Assembly (NCBI RefSeq): GCF_964340395.1
Contig: NC_135566.1
Coordinates: forward strand, 14,592,501 to 14,617,500
DNA: 25,000 nt
DNA from: Glandiceps talaboti
Lineage: Eukaryota; Hemichordata; Enteropneusta; Spengelidae
Direction: 5' to 3'
The stretch's first letter is position 1. Each line of letters opens with the position of its first letter. Position numbers and translations under genes: made by a program. The notes under the pieces are model-generated. The model saw only the letters and a list, made by a program, of their open reading frames with translations, made no database searches and was not told the origin of the DNA. Below, in pieces: positions 1 to 11,601 of the stretch.

Positions 1-490
1 CCTGAATCAAATATGAAATACTCCCAAAAAATGGATTTATAGGAAAACCAGAATTTATTGAAAACATCTATAGCAACGAGGTCGCCTAGCAGTTTTTAGT
101 TCTCGTTGATGTTGTTTGAGTAGTACTTTTCTGTTGTTTTTCACACATCTTAAACTTTATCTTCATAAATCTGTCCTCTTTTAAATGCAAACAATGTTTT
201 AAACCATTCAGAACTTTTTAAGATAGTAAAAAATTGTGTCATTAGTGTATATCACAATCTGTAGTCATCTACGTGACAGTCGAATGCACGTGATCACTGT
301 TTCGTCCATAAATTAGAATTCATACTGTACATTTTTCTCTCTCTCATTTTTCCCCTACTTTTTGTCACCTGTTCAAAAATAGGGGCGAAACGGATAAGAA
401 ATATGGCCAGGCTCGAAAAATAGTGAAGAAACAAAATTTAACATAAAAATAAACAAAGGATACTTAGATACTGAGCTTAAAGCGACTATG
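1..490. other. AT-rich unique DNA
   Basis: No gene, repeat or RNA could be supported here. A pyrimidine-rich run at about 331-370 followed by an AG at 381-382 resembles a plus-strand splice acceptor, but no long open frame follows it. On the minus strand, the complement of TTTATT at about 54-59 would read AATAAA. This could serve as a polyadenylation signal for the tentative minus-strand exon at 491-698. Confidence 0.5.
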
Positions 491-698
491 TCACCCACCA
501 GCAAACTCAACATTGCCATGTGGTTCGAGGACTGGAGCGTCCTTTGGTAAGGTTGCAGGATCTTTAGTCGCATGACGGTATGGGATTTTTTCCATATTTC
601 CAAGAAAGTGTTCCACGGTCGGTAGAAATGTTGATGGAAAAGATGCTATCAGCCAAATCAGTTCGATCAGAACAAAATAATTGATTTGTAAAATAGCA
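491..698 (-). CDS. Possible 3'-terminal coding exon, function unknown
   Basis: The minus strand has an open frame of 68 codons plus TGA. It lies directly after an acceptor-like sequence, atttcag, at about 699-705, with cttaaat as a possible branch point. The peptide starts with a hydrophobic stretch of about 25 residues (it includes NYFVLIELIWLIASF) that could be a membrane segment. A polar, proline-containing tail follows, containing EKIPYRHATKDP and ending NVEFAGG-stop. It does not begin with Met, so it could only be an internal-start exon whose upstream exons are not identified. A possible AATAAA lies about 430 nt downstream. I recognise no family. The opposite strand also has a shorter readable frame across 398-547, so this may be chance. 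Confidence 0.2.
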
Positions 699-2041
<1,343 letters not shown>

Positions 2042-4043
2042 GGTGTAATGTGACAATAGTACTAGTACCGTCAACTCCTTCATGCAAATCAACCTGCAGC
2101 TAAATCGTGAGGTAGCCACGGTTGCCATAACAACGTTAGAACCTTAAGACACGCTTAGGCAATTACCCATGTAAAAAGTGTAGTGAAAGATTTAAAACGC
2201 TACACGTGTTAACGTTTGGAAATGGCCATGTCCGGAAGATTACATTGAATAATACAATTGGTTGCTCTTTGTGATACGTTGGGGGAATTGTACCTAGCCG
2301 GATAAAACAAAACAGAGACACATTCTGGTGATTTTCCACGAATAAACCAAAACCTTTAAAAAAACACCGACTCAAGCATGATCAGTTTATATGCATAGTT
2401 ATAAGCGAAAACCTTTAAAAATAATATAATTGAAATAAATGTCCCGTCTTAAATAGTAAATTCAACCCCTAAAAAAGCATACACATACATTCGATCGTGT
2501 AAAGTGACTCAGAGACAGTCACACCATATACAGCACGACTGCATGTATACCTAATACGCACGTGAATGACACAGACATCTGAATCGCGTACAACAACCTT
2601 ACAACTAACTAAGAGTTGACAAATGTTTATGTTGCATATCACTCTTGTCTTGCGGCTTTAAACACGACAGTCAAGAGTATTTGTTAAGTCTGACAAGTCG
2701 TTTTGTTCAATATTTTATCGCAGTCTCCGCCGGAGACCTCGCATCAAAGTATATATTGGTGACTGCGACATAGTGCGCTAACGGTACTACATTGTCATCT
2801 ATCATAGCGACAAGCCGTTAGGACAAAGTTCGCCTTGTCTCACCATTGTTAACGCTTTTGAATAATATTTAATAAACAAGACTTGCCCTTGTCACAGTGT
2901 AATGAAAAAATGATGAAATTGACACCTGGTAGACTTTGACGAGTATATGATAGTTGGCCACACTACTTCTGTCTTTTGTTTCGCGTCCTCATTTTTTTGC
3001 AATATAATCGATGTTTTCAAATGATGGAAAAAATGAGCAGTTGTTCCGAAAAATAAACACAACGTGTTGTATTTATTATTATTAAACTGAAAATTCCATT
3101 TACTATATTTAAAACGACTATCGTTTAAGAGAAAGTTTGGTTTTTATTACCCCCCCCCCTTTTTTTTAGCAATATAATTGTAGGGTAGGAGAGTCCCCTA
3201 AAGATGATGGGGTGATTTGTAGGCAGACAATTTTGGAATAAACGGAACTTCCATTGACGAAATAGGAAATAAAAAAAATGAAATACATCAAGTGCGTTGA
3301 TGAAGTCTGATACTAGCAAACACAGACAAGGAAGGGATGGAGACATGGACACGTGGATATACTGTATACACACCATAGAACCATAACAAAGGCGGATATT
3401 GGCAGAATTCGAGGAAAGAATGGCGCTCCTTGACACCACCAGATAAAGACAGCAATTACAACGATGAAGGGAAGAAACCCATCGCGATTCACTCTTGCAT
3501 GTTAGAGACTCATTGTTCCTATGGCGACAATATGGGTCGAAAAACCGCGAATGCCGAGACAACAACAGCGTACAAAACCAATAATGCTAGATACCACATT
3601 GTGAGGACAAACCCGACTCGGTAAAAAAGTGACATTAACGGATGGGGTTTTAATATCACAAAAAAAACAGTCCGTATGAGACAGATACAGAGCGGTGAAC
3701 TGTTTCAAAATAGACTCGAAATATGAAGGATGAGCGACAGAAAAGTAGTGATGATGAGGAACAAAAAACATCTGTAGAAATATTCACGTGTATTATTGAT
3801 GGGCGCCAGTAGTACACTGAACAGTCACCACAAAAGAATAGGGCAACAAAATCTTGCAGAACTTCAGGCGATTTTTTCACGTTGCAGCGATATATCTATG
3901 GATGTGTGAAACGTGAAAGGCGGCAATGTTTGATCAAACTGGGGAGAAGAATCAGAATATTGTCGCATATTAATCTGGTCAGTGCTCGAACCCGTAAGCT
4001 TTCAGGAATTGAACAAAGTGTGCACCTCGGATATGAAATATTA
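2042..4043. other. Unique DNA with hairpin cluster, no gene seen
   Basis: No coding region could be supported. The stretch holds a cluster of short hairpins at 2718-2840 and a C-run followed by a T-run at 3150-3168. A 14-bp motif, aaaacctttaaaaa, is repeated at about 2349 and 2409. The overlapping open frames on both strands between 3125 and 3880 have no recognisable domain. They contradict one another in strand and phase. Confidence 0.5.
2718..2840. other. Cluster of short hairpins
   Basis: Three inverted repeats occur in sequence. The first is TCGCAGTC (2718-2725) against GACTGCGA (2761-2768), which overlaps a nearly loopless GTCTCCG-C-CGGAGAC at 2723-2737. The second is CTAACGG (2778-2784) against CCGTTAG (2815-2821). 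The third is GACAA (2822-2826) against TTGTC (2835-2839). They are visible directly. Whether they form a structured RNA is unknown. Confidence 0.4.
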
Positions 4044-4387
4044 AACTTCTACTTTTTTGTTCAAGAACACTCAAACTCATTCCCACTTAAAATCAAGAAA
4101 AGAAAATCAGGGGTCACCGTACAGATTACTATTAGAGAGATCGAAATAACAAAATTTGGCCTTTTTAGAATCCAATATGGCCGCCAAAAACCGTGCCAAC
4201 TCTATCCCATTGGTTAAAATAAAAGATGGTCGATTAATTATATTAGCTTGAAAACCAGACGCTGAACCCCCAAATTTCTTTTATTGTTTCAAATGGACCA
4301 GAACTAGCTTTCATATGGCAAAGTTGGGGGAAACTTTAAGAATGTGGATAATAAGGAAATGTGTCCCCAAGGTGTATTCTACCCTAA
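4044..4387 (+). repeat. Dispersed repeat R1, copy 1
   Basis: This segment aligns along about 330 bp with 23318-23641 in the same orientation. Shared blocks include cttaaaatcaag-like sequence near the start (ttaaaatcaagaaaa). The longest is an exact 19-nt block, ttttagaatccaatatggc, followed by a purine/pyrimidine variant of gccaaa. Further shared blocks are aatttctttyatt and, at the right end, ccaaggtgyattctacc. The copies are diverged and carry small indels, as expected of an old interspersed element. No terminal inverted repeat, target duplication or coding capacity was seen, so its class is unknown. An open frame running through it (3882-4217) is judged incidental. Confidence 0.8.
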
Positions 4388-4587
4388 AACATGTACAACT
4401 ATTAAAAGAGCATGGGTCTTGAGATACTGTCAAAAAGAAATAAACCAAACCTATAATATTGCGTTGTATGTTGTGTTACAATTATAATCACATCAAACAA
4501 TGTCTCACTTTATGTTGAACATAATTGTGGTTAGTTTGCATCATCTGTGTGTTTTACATACCAGCTGATATTGGAATTTCAATGTAC

Positions 4588-4963
4588 AAGCTTGAATGTC
4601 AAAATCAAGATTTGCATTATGGGTATTTATTTCGGATTTTTATTAATAAAACAATTTTATCATGGCTTCCTACTTGAAATATCAATGTGAAATAATATAT
4701 AGCAAGTCCTTCTTTGTAACTCAAGAACGTGCAAAAGATTAATAAATTTGTAAAATCGTTGTTATTGTACGTACAATAACAAACGTTTTTACACATTTTT
4801 AACAGCTTTTGGCAATGAATTGAGTTATGAACACAGACTTTTTCAATGTTGTTTCACATTGATTTTTCAAGTAGGAAGCCAGGATAAAATTGTTTCATAA
4901 TAAAAATCCGAAAAAAATATCCCAATCCTCATCCGTATGGCTACTTTAATGAACCTCAAGCTT
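4588..4963. mobile_element. Foldback element FB1 (loopless palindrome)
   Basis: Nearly the whole 376 bp reads as one imperfect inverted repeat. The centre at 4770/4771 is an exact 24-bp palindrome (4759-4782) around GTAC/GTAC. Moving outward, the arms pair through atcaatgtgaaa, the 17-nt block tggcttcctacttgaaa, aaacaattttatc and cggatttttatta. They end at AAGCTTGA (4588-4595) and TCAAGCTT (4956-4963). The pairing weakens outside about 4619 and 4925, so the true boundary may be the inner one. There is no coding sequence and no clear target duplication. The structure fits a palindromic non-autonomous DNA transposon (MITE-like); this class is inferred from shape alone. A transcript would fold into a long hairpin. 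Confidence 0.8.
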
Positions 4964-6280
4964 TGGACGACTTTTATCAACTAAACAGTAACAAATAAGT
5001 ATTTCAATTGAATGAATGTAATGCTGTTTAGTTTTTTTTGAAATGACAGTGATGGTAAGTGCTGTCACCATATCGACGTTTTGTGCTGAGGAATAGCCAT
5101 GTAATGTCACCAGTGTAAACTGTAAAAATCAAATTGATGGAGTACGAACGTGTAAAGCTTTTTTTGACTTTTGTCCTCGGAATTGACACCACTCGAGATC
5201 AACAGAGTCATAAACACGAAGACGCCCCTGAACTAACATTGAAAAAAAACACTTGCCTTGTGATTTAACGTGATATGCACTGGTTAGTCAGATCGTTGAA
5301 AACTCTTTTGTCCTTTAGACTCTGCATCCTCTTGTTACAGCTGATAATAGAAATTACAGTATCTATTACATATAATGGGTCAGAGAATCACTCAACTGCA
5401 ACATAATAACATGCTGTAACCATGTAAATACGTAACAGATAAAAGCTATCTATTACCCCTCCCCCGAAAAAGTTTTTAAAAAGCCATTCTCCTACTTAAG
5501 ACAGGGTGAAAACTATACATAACAGCACCCCCTACAAAAAATTAAAAAAATAAAAATATTTAAAAAAAACAACAACAAAAACATTCCACCCACGATGACT
5601 TCGAACATACACACATGCACGCTCGCAAAGTTCTGCACTCCGAGGCATGTACTAAACTCCTGGGACATCTAACTGGTCTGTATGTTTGGGCTCTGTTGAC
5701 CTGAACATGGCATTTTAACACTAGAGATAAAACATGAAAGAGAAATTAAACCCACTAAAAGTATCTCCGTGTCCCTGTATCATTTCTTTTGTTTTACATC
5801 AATTAGGAAAGATTCTTAGATCGGCAATGGTATAAATGTTTGTATGCACCTGTTTGTGTGTTTATGTTCTTTTGGTATCAACTTGAGGGAGCCTTCAATA
5901 ATTATAAGGCGGGGGGGGGGGGCGATAGCCGGTCAATAGTCTGTACAAAGTGATCAATCCTTAGGTAGCGTTAATAAAGTGCAAGTGCCAAGTCTAGACA
6001 AAATCGATCAACACGCTGAGTCTCAGGTGGACAGAATCCATTTACCTAAAGACCGTTTTCGGTTGTGTTTGTCGGTATCTTACAAGACACACAACACATT
6101 ACAGTGTCATCCCCACAGATCGTTGCCACAGATTACTACATCGTAATCTTATCATCAATGCTTGAAAAGAAGTATTCAATTGATGAGTAGACAAATCAGG
6201 TTCACTGCGCTGGTTACAAGAAAATAGTATAAAGTGACGAAGTGATGGTAGTAATGTATATATACACATTTCTTGTGGTA
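4964..6280. other. Unique DNA, no gene seen
   Basis: The stretch is AT-rich with an A-rich block at about 5535-5582. A 12-bp G-run lies at 5911-5922. Short open frames occur near 6050-6190 on both strands, but none has a recognisable domain or paired splice signals. Confidence 0.5.
5911..5922. repeat. G12 homopolymer
   Basis: A run of twelve G residues sits in otherwise AT-rich DNA. Its length is a likely sequencing or assembly uncertainty. Confidence 0.9.
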
Positions 6281-6385
6281 GAGAGACAGACATAGAGATA
6301 GAGAGGAAGACAGCCAGTGAGGCAGCCAGACACAGATAGGTAGAGAGACATACAGAGGGAGAGAGTCAAAGAGAGGGAGACAGGC

Positions 6386-6418
<33 letters not shown>

Positions 6419-6609
6419 GTCAGACAGATACAGACAAAAAACAAAAACAAAAATACATACATACATACATACATACATACATACATACATACATACATAC
6501 ATACATACATGCATACATACATACATACATACATACATACATACATACATACATACATACATACATACATACATAGAAAGAGGCAGAGACAGACAGACAC
6601 TCAGACAGG
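6281..6609. repeat. Compound (CAGA)n-(CATA)n microsatellite
   Basis: An imperfect GA/GACA-rich lead-in (6281-6383) is followed by a clean CAGA block (about 6384-6435) and a short CAAAAA spacer. A CATA block then runs from about 6452 to 6576, and the tail returns to CAGA-like units. All open frames here (Met-Tyr-Val-Cys repeats on the minus strand) come from the four-base period. The compound layout resembles the array at 11376-11669. Confidence 0.95.
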
Positions 6610-7232
6610 CAGAACATGTTGAACAGTGTTCTTAGACGTCTACTACTTAGAGCTCTGTTGATACAGGAATATAAAGGGTGTAAGATTACAAGGAAGCAAA
6701 TTTACCTACTCTTATGCAAAATATCATCGGAGAATCACAGCTAAACCTATATCATTCTGCAGTCTTTCATGTACTAAGACATTTTTTTATTTCAAATTAG
6801 CATTCTCTTTAAAAAAACACAACGGAAACTCCAACTCATCACTACCTTCAAAAAATATCTACCACAATCTCAATGTCGCAATTTGTATCGTAATTGCAAA
6901 AAAAAAATAGTACAATTCTAAACACAAAGTTTTATTTGAATACCCAAATGGTCATATTTATGTTGTATCAATGTTAGCTTATATGCCCCTTAAAGTAGTA
7001 GTCTGTGATACCGGATAACTGAGAGATCAGTAGCGGATACAAAGACATCATCAAAAGCATGAAAATCACCAACTCAAATGTTTTTCAGGGATTTGAAGGT
7101 GGTGCAACATATATCAAGTTTCTTGATCTGTGATAGCGAGGCTGATTAATGTACGTATAAATCGTAGCTGCTCTTCGGCTGTGGGATCAATTCGTCTTGA
7201 TAAGGATTAAATCGCATTTTGTCAAGACATAG
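6610..7232. other. Unique DNA, no gene seen
   Basis: AT-rich DNA with several A-runs. No repeat, RNA or coding signal was recognised. Confidence 0.5.
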
Positions 7233-7586
7233 CAAAGCCCAAACCTTTTAGGCAAGACAGAAATTTATCAAGTCACAAATCAGGGAATAGCAATTTTTGT
7301 GCTTTCAAAGGGCAAGATAAGCTCCCAATCTTCAAAGTGGGGAGTATTAGCTACTTTGGCTAGCGCAGCAAAAGATGTAATAACTCTTTCTGTCATTGAT
7401 GACAAGAAAATCGTAGATGTATTTACACCACATTGGAAAACACTTTATAATTTGGGCAAGTTTCCCATGTCTACAACAAGTATACAACCGTCGCCGAGTC
7501 ATGAAACAAGGCGCCCCCTCTCATTCCTTCTTAAACTGACTGGGGAAATTGTCCCTTCCTCCAAAACACACTTCAGCACAGTGTAA
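7233..7586 (+). CDS. Possible coding fragment, uncharacterised protein
   Basis: An open frame of 117 codons runs from just after a TAG (7230-7232) to TAA (7584-7586). It has no early in-frame ATG, so it would have to be an internal exon or a remnant. From about codon 35 it contains SKWGVLATLASAAKDVITLS, then KKIVDVFTPHWKTLYNLG, with alternating hydrophobic and polar residues typical of a folded alpha/beta domain. The pattern is a Trp-Gly followed by an alanine-rich helix and a beta strand. It reminds me of the start of OTU-like or vertnin-like domains found in many transposon-linked invertebrate proteins. That resemblance is from memory only, and no catalytic residues are identifiable. Codon 80 onward is less convincing. 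No neighbouring exon was found. Confidence 0.3.
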   Translation, partial: QSPNLLGKTEIYQVTNQGIAIFVLSKGKISSQSSKWGVLATLASAAKDVITLSVIDDKKIVDVFTPHWKTLYNLGKFPMSTTSIQPSPSHETRRPLSFLLKLTGEIVPSSKTHFSTV

Positions 7587-8658
7587 AAACGAGTAACCCG
7601 GACCGTTCTTTTCAATACGCATCTTGCCATGAGGTTAATGACAAATTAAAATCAGTTTCTTGAAATCTAAAAAAAATACACCTTCCTTAGTGTTCCTCTT
7701 TACCCTACCGAAGTCCCCCTGTTCAGATCATAGAATGCACGCCATACCTTCTTACCTAGTGATAAAAAGTACGTTTCTTTGAAAAATTTAAGTCTTACAC
7801 AATAACATTTGCATTTTATTTGCAATTTAACAATGTAATATCGCCGATAGATTAAGAAACGATGTGGGTTTTTTTTGGTGGTTTAAAACAATATGCCATA
7901 CATAAACACAAAAACAACATTTCACCATCTGCATGACCTGCGTTTAACCGGGCACAAAGCAAAAAGGGGGATACTGAGAACATTTATTAGTTAAACCATG
8001 AATACTGTTTGATGAGGTATGTTCTGGGGATTTGATAAGCTGTTGAGAACTTGAGTGACAGAGATTAAAAGGGAAGACGGTTTAAAGTTCGAGGACCATT
8101 ACAAAAAGAAAGATCCCTCGCCAAGGGCTTTCATGATTACCTGTAGAAATTTGAGACGATCGTGTATGAGAGAAGAGATGCCGCACCGAGAAAGTTAACT
8201 GGTTGAGGTGTAGAGATGGATAATATTGACTAGTGCTTGTCACTGATTTGACATAAAATCAACCAATCAATCAAATATAATTTCTATAATACCAGACTAC
8301 AAAATCATATTTCTCTTCAATGGCGCCAAAAGGGTCAATCCAAATCGAAAGCTTGTTTGGACAGACTCGAGTTCAGTTTGTTCATGGAAGTGTTCATTTA
8401 ATGTAATGGTAGAGAACTCTGAAGTTACACATGAGGGCAATGGTTCCTTGCAAGATAAGGCTTTTATCACTCGCTCTTGCACAGCTCCAAGTGTTGATCA
8501 AGTTTATCGGAATCAGGGGAATTGTTCTTTATCCCAAGATTGTCATAATTCTATCTATTTGCACTCCAAGGGTTGCATTTCCGGATGCATTTGGCATATA
8601 CCATAGAAAATTCGAACCGAAACTGTACATGTAAAGGACTTTTATTTTGATTACAGGT
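7587..8658. other. Unique DNA, no gene seen
   Basis: Overlapping short open frames on both strands at 8297-8634 have no recognisable domains or consistent phase, so I do not call them. No repeat was identified. Confidence 0.5.
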
Positions 8659-8745
8659 GGTTTAAAACGCAACTGTTATTTCAAGATAGTGTCTCATTCT
8701 AGAAGGGAGACATATCGGACAATAACAGTTAAAACGTGATTTAAC
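8659..8745. mobile_element. Small foldback element FB4
   Basis: This 87-bp palindrome has essentially no loop and is centred on TTCTAGAA at 8697-8704. The arms pair through tgtctc and gata, then the exact 10-mer AACTGTTATT (8671-8680) against AATAACAGTT (8721-8730). The outer pairing is imperfect and ends at GGTTT on the left and TTAACC on the right. It has the same design as FB1 but no shared sequence. It could be a very small MITE or a chance-retained inverted duplication. Confidence 0.6.
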
Positions 8746-10124
8746 CTTTGTACATTAGGTGCAAGATCATTTGCCCATCGGCATGCAAACATAATGTTTG
8801 AGTGCTGGAACTGTGAATAAGCAATCAAGGCCTAACATAACTTATAATCGCTTCAAGTAAGCATCTGCTGATGGGGTATATTCAAGGTGTGATTCATAAC
8901 AGTCACAATACAGCACAGGTCAAGGATAAGTAATACGGTACCATCCTTGAACAAGCGTAAACCCTGGGGAAGTGTTTAACCATATGATATTTGAAATTAA
9001 GACTTCCTACAGCTCTCCTTGCAAAGCAACACCTTCAACAAAGTAGACATCTGAGATAAAATATTGTTAATGCTGTTTTATGCTAATAATGTGTACACAG
9101 GCACAACTCATTCTGTAGTACCGTGTATAAATTTCAAAGATTACGTGAATTTGAGTCTTTTGTGGTTTAATTTATGTGTATGATCTGTAAGGTACTATTA
9201 GGACTGGATGAAAAGGAGTGTGACAGAACATCCATGGCTATGGATGTATGAGTTTCACTATAAATGAAACCCACTGTATCCTTCTTCTCCAACACCTAAA
9301 GAGGATGGCCCTAGACCTTCCGGACAGGAAAGAGTAAGAAGAAGAAGGAACACTGGGCATGAAGAAGAGACTTTACCGAATTAACATGAAATGATGTTAT
9401 GTACTTTTAATATAGCAAACTGTTGTTTAAGAGCTGTTTCGATCTGGACAGGGTGTTACAAATAGACATTTGGTCATTTAAACTTGAAATAATGTCTGTG
9501 TGGTTTACCAGGTTTTAATAACATTTATTGCACCATAGTCACCAGAAGTGGACATGGACATGTTCAACCCAATAACACGGAACAAGTTTACTCGTAAGAC
9601 GTACCCAAACTATGGAGATAAAGCATTGCAAATGGCAAGATAACTTTGGAACATGAATAAAAGAATAGGGAGATAGACATTTTATTATCACTTTGCAGAA
9701 AAATCAACAAACTGATCTATAAAAGTTCTTGACAAGTGACATGGCCTAACGTTCCATCTCTGATTGAAAAATCCTAATAATAATGGGCCATACATTTTAG
9801 TTTGATCAAAATCAAGATTGTTTATCAGAAGAAACCAAATGACATATGGCTTATCTTATCTCAGGCTTCATGAAATACATTGATAATTGATCAATATGAG
9901 CTACTATAGTGATAAATAACGTGACTAACTAGGACTCAATACAGACCATTTGTAACTTTAGAGTATTGAAAAGAAGATAACAGAATGGGTGGCTTGATGT
10001 ATGATTATCACGAGAAGGGTAAAAGCTATCATAAATTTTTTTTAAAGGAAAGTGCTCAACTTTAAAAGATAGCGTGCTCTGCTCTCTTCAGGTAAAGTTT
10101 ACGCTTGGTGTGTAATACGCAATT
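8746..10124. other. Unique DNA, no gene seen
   Basis: AT-rich DNA. A more GC-rich patch at 9268-9384 has a 38-codon open frame that is proline- and arginine-rich, discussed as a weak exon candidate. Small hairpins occur, for example ACATCCAT...ATGGATGT near 9229. Nothing else could be supported. Confidence 0.45.
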
Positions 10125-10147
10125 TACAAAAAAAATGCTTCAAGTTT
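10125..10147 (+). repeat. Direct repeat flanking FB2, left copy
   Basis: This 23-bp segment (tacaaa, an A-run, then tgcttcaagttt) is identical to 10655-10677. The two copies bracket foldback element FB2, 42 bp outside its left end and 8 bp outside its right end. It is longer than usual transposon target duplications and not immediately adjacent. Confidence 0.85.
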
Positions 10148-10189
10148 TTTAATTAGATGTTGAATAACAATGTCATTACCCCTGTTGGA

Positions 10190-10646
10190 GTTAAATAAGA
10201 ACACCACTCCAGGAAATAAAGGCATTTTTATTAACTTGTGGGTTTTGAAGATTCATTTCATGCTTTTACATCACCTACAATACACATAATTTCAAAAGAA
10301 ACACCAAGTCGAAGTTGCCTCTCATTTGGGGACTTTGCTGTGGGCCACGTTGCCTCATAAATGTTTATTCAATGGGCGAACAATGAATATTTATGACTCC
10401 TAAGTGCCTATTACCTTCTGGGAAGAGGTCATGAATATTCATTGTTCACCCATTGCATAAACATTTCTGCTGACGCCCATGATGGAATGTCACCAACAGC
10501 AAGATCCTTAAATGAGGGACAACTTCATCTTGCTGTTCCTCTGAAATCACACGTAATGTAGGTGAGGTAAAACTATTAAATGACTCTCTACAACCCAAAG
10601 TTTATGGAATTGCCCTTTATTTCCTGGAGTGGTGTCCTCCTTTAAC
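10190..10646. mobile_element. Foldback element FB2 (long inverted arms)
   Basis: Two arms of about 225 bp meet near 10410 with little or no loop. The outermost match is GTTAAA (10190-10195) against TTTAAC (10641-10646). This is followed by an exact 22-nt pairing that includes accactccaggaaataaagg. Inner blocks include gaacaatgaatat and caatggg-type sequence, plus diverged caagatgaagttg-like segments. The mismatches are spread along both arms. No open frame exists. It is most simply a palindromic non-autonomous DNA transposon; the class is an inference. The identical 23-bp direct repeats at 10125 and 10655 are outside it. Confidence 0.85.
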
Positions 10647-10654
10647 ATAAACCA

Positions 10655-10677
10655 TACAAAAAAAATGCTTCAAGTTT
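10655..10677 (+). repeat. Direct repeat flanking FB2, right copy
   Basis: An exact copy of 10125-10147. The distance from one copy to the other is 530 bp. The bases beyond either copy do not match, so the shared block is limited to about 23 bp. Confidence 0.85.
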
Positions 10678-11375
10678 ATGCATGGTGTCATGATGGGCGA
10701 ATTAGATTGGCCGGCTTGGAATCTGCAGGTGTGTAAATGTCAACAAAGCAGCCAAGTATGTGGGGGACAGATTTGAAAGCTAATGATGGTGGTGTAGGAC
10801 GATAGATGTGACTCAAACTCCCCGTGGTATCATATTTCTGTTCTTATTAAATTATATTGAACATGAAACTGACACTGTGAGGCCCCCCTTTTTAGGATTT
10901 ATAATGATCTGTCTCAGGAGATTGACTTCACACTTATGTGTCGAAATCATAATGAATGCATACCTCACAGGGTTGTAGCATAAGGTGTTATTCTGAGTTC
11001 CATGGGTAAACAGTTTGTGTAAGATATGCAACCATTCGACGTCACCATCAAGGTTCCTTAGAGAATATCGTTCATGTGATGGTAACTCACATTTATAAAT
11101 TACTGCATAATTCTAAAGTTCGGATCTGTATATAAGGATCAGTTCCTGAAATTAAGTGCAACCGTTTTCACGACTTTCACTTTCGTGCCCTATTTTTAGA
11201 AAAGTAGTCTGTCACCATGGGATAAAAACATTTAGAATAGAACTTGTAAATTGTTTAAGGCGGAGTCTGACCCTATTTTTGGGGGATTCTCATTACTTCT
11301 TTACAGCAACTATGGGTTGGTCGGTCATTAAAAATTTGTACAAAAAAAATCTTCTTCATGTTTCTCTGCCTCATA
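10678..11375. other. Unique DNA, no gene seen
   Basis: A slightly GC-richer patch at 10680-10765 can be read as a short peptide ending near a CAG/GTGTGT donor-like site, but nothing corroborates it. The open frame that starts at 11156 continues into the simple repeat and is not called. Confidence 0.45.
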
Positions 11376-11568
11376 CACACATACATACATACATACATAC
11401 ATACATACATACATACATACATACACACATGTCACACATACATACATACACACACACATACATACATATATACACACACGTCACACATACATACATATGC
11501 ATACATATGTATGTCCATACACACACACGCACACATACATACATACACACACACATATATACACACAT

Positions 11569-11601
<33 letters not shown>

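Noticed and set aside
398-547. Plus-strand exon ending at a GGTAAGG donor-like site
   Set aside because: The frame is readable but has no start, no acceptor in phase, and conflicts with the minus-strand candidate at 491-698.
3882-4217. 111-codon plus-strand frame
   Set aside because: Its second half lies inside dispersed repeat R1, whose other copy has indels that do not preserve a frame.
6050-6190. 46-codon plus-strand frame with coding-like composition
   Set aside because: Short, no splice signals, and an equally readable minus-strand frame overlaps it.
6176-6617. Met-Tyr-Val-Cys repeat proteins on the minus strand
   Set aside because: They arise from the CATA/CAGA tetranucleotide period, which is open in several frames at once.
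7500-7520. GCGCCCCCT as a second CTCF site
   Set aside because: Only the GC-rich half of the consensus matches; the CCASY half does not.
10680-10765. Short frame ending near a CAG/GTGTGT donor-like site
   Set aside because: Too short, and nothing upstream supports an exon.
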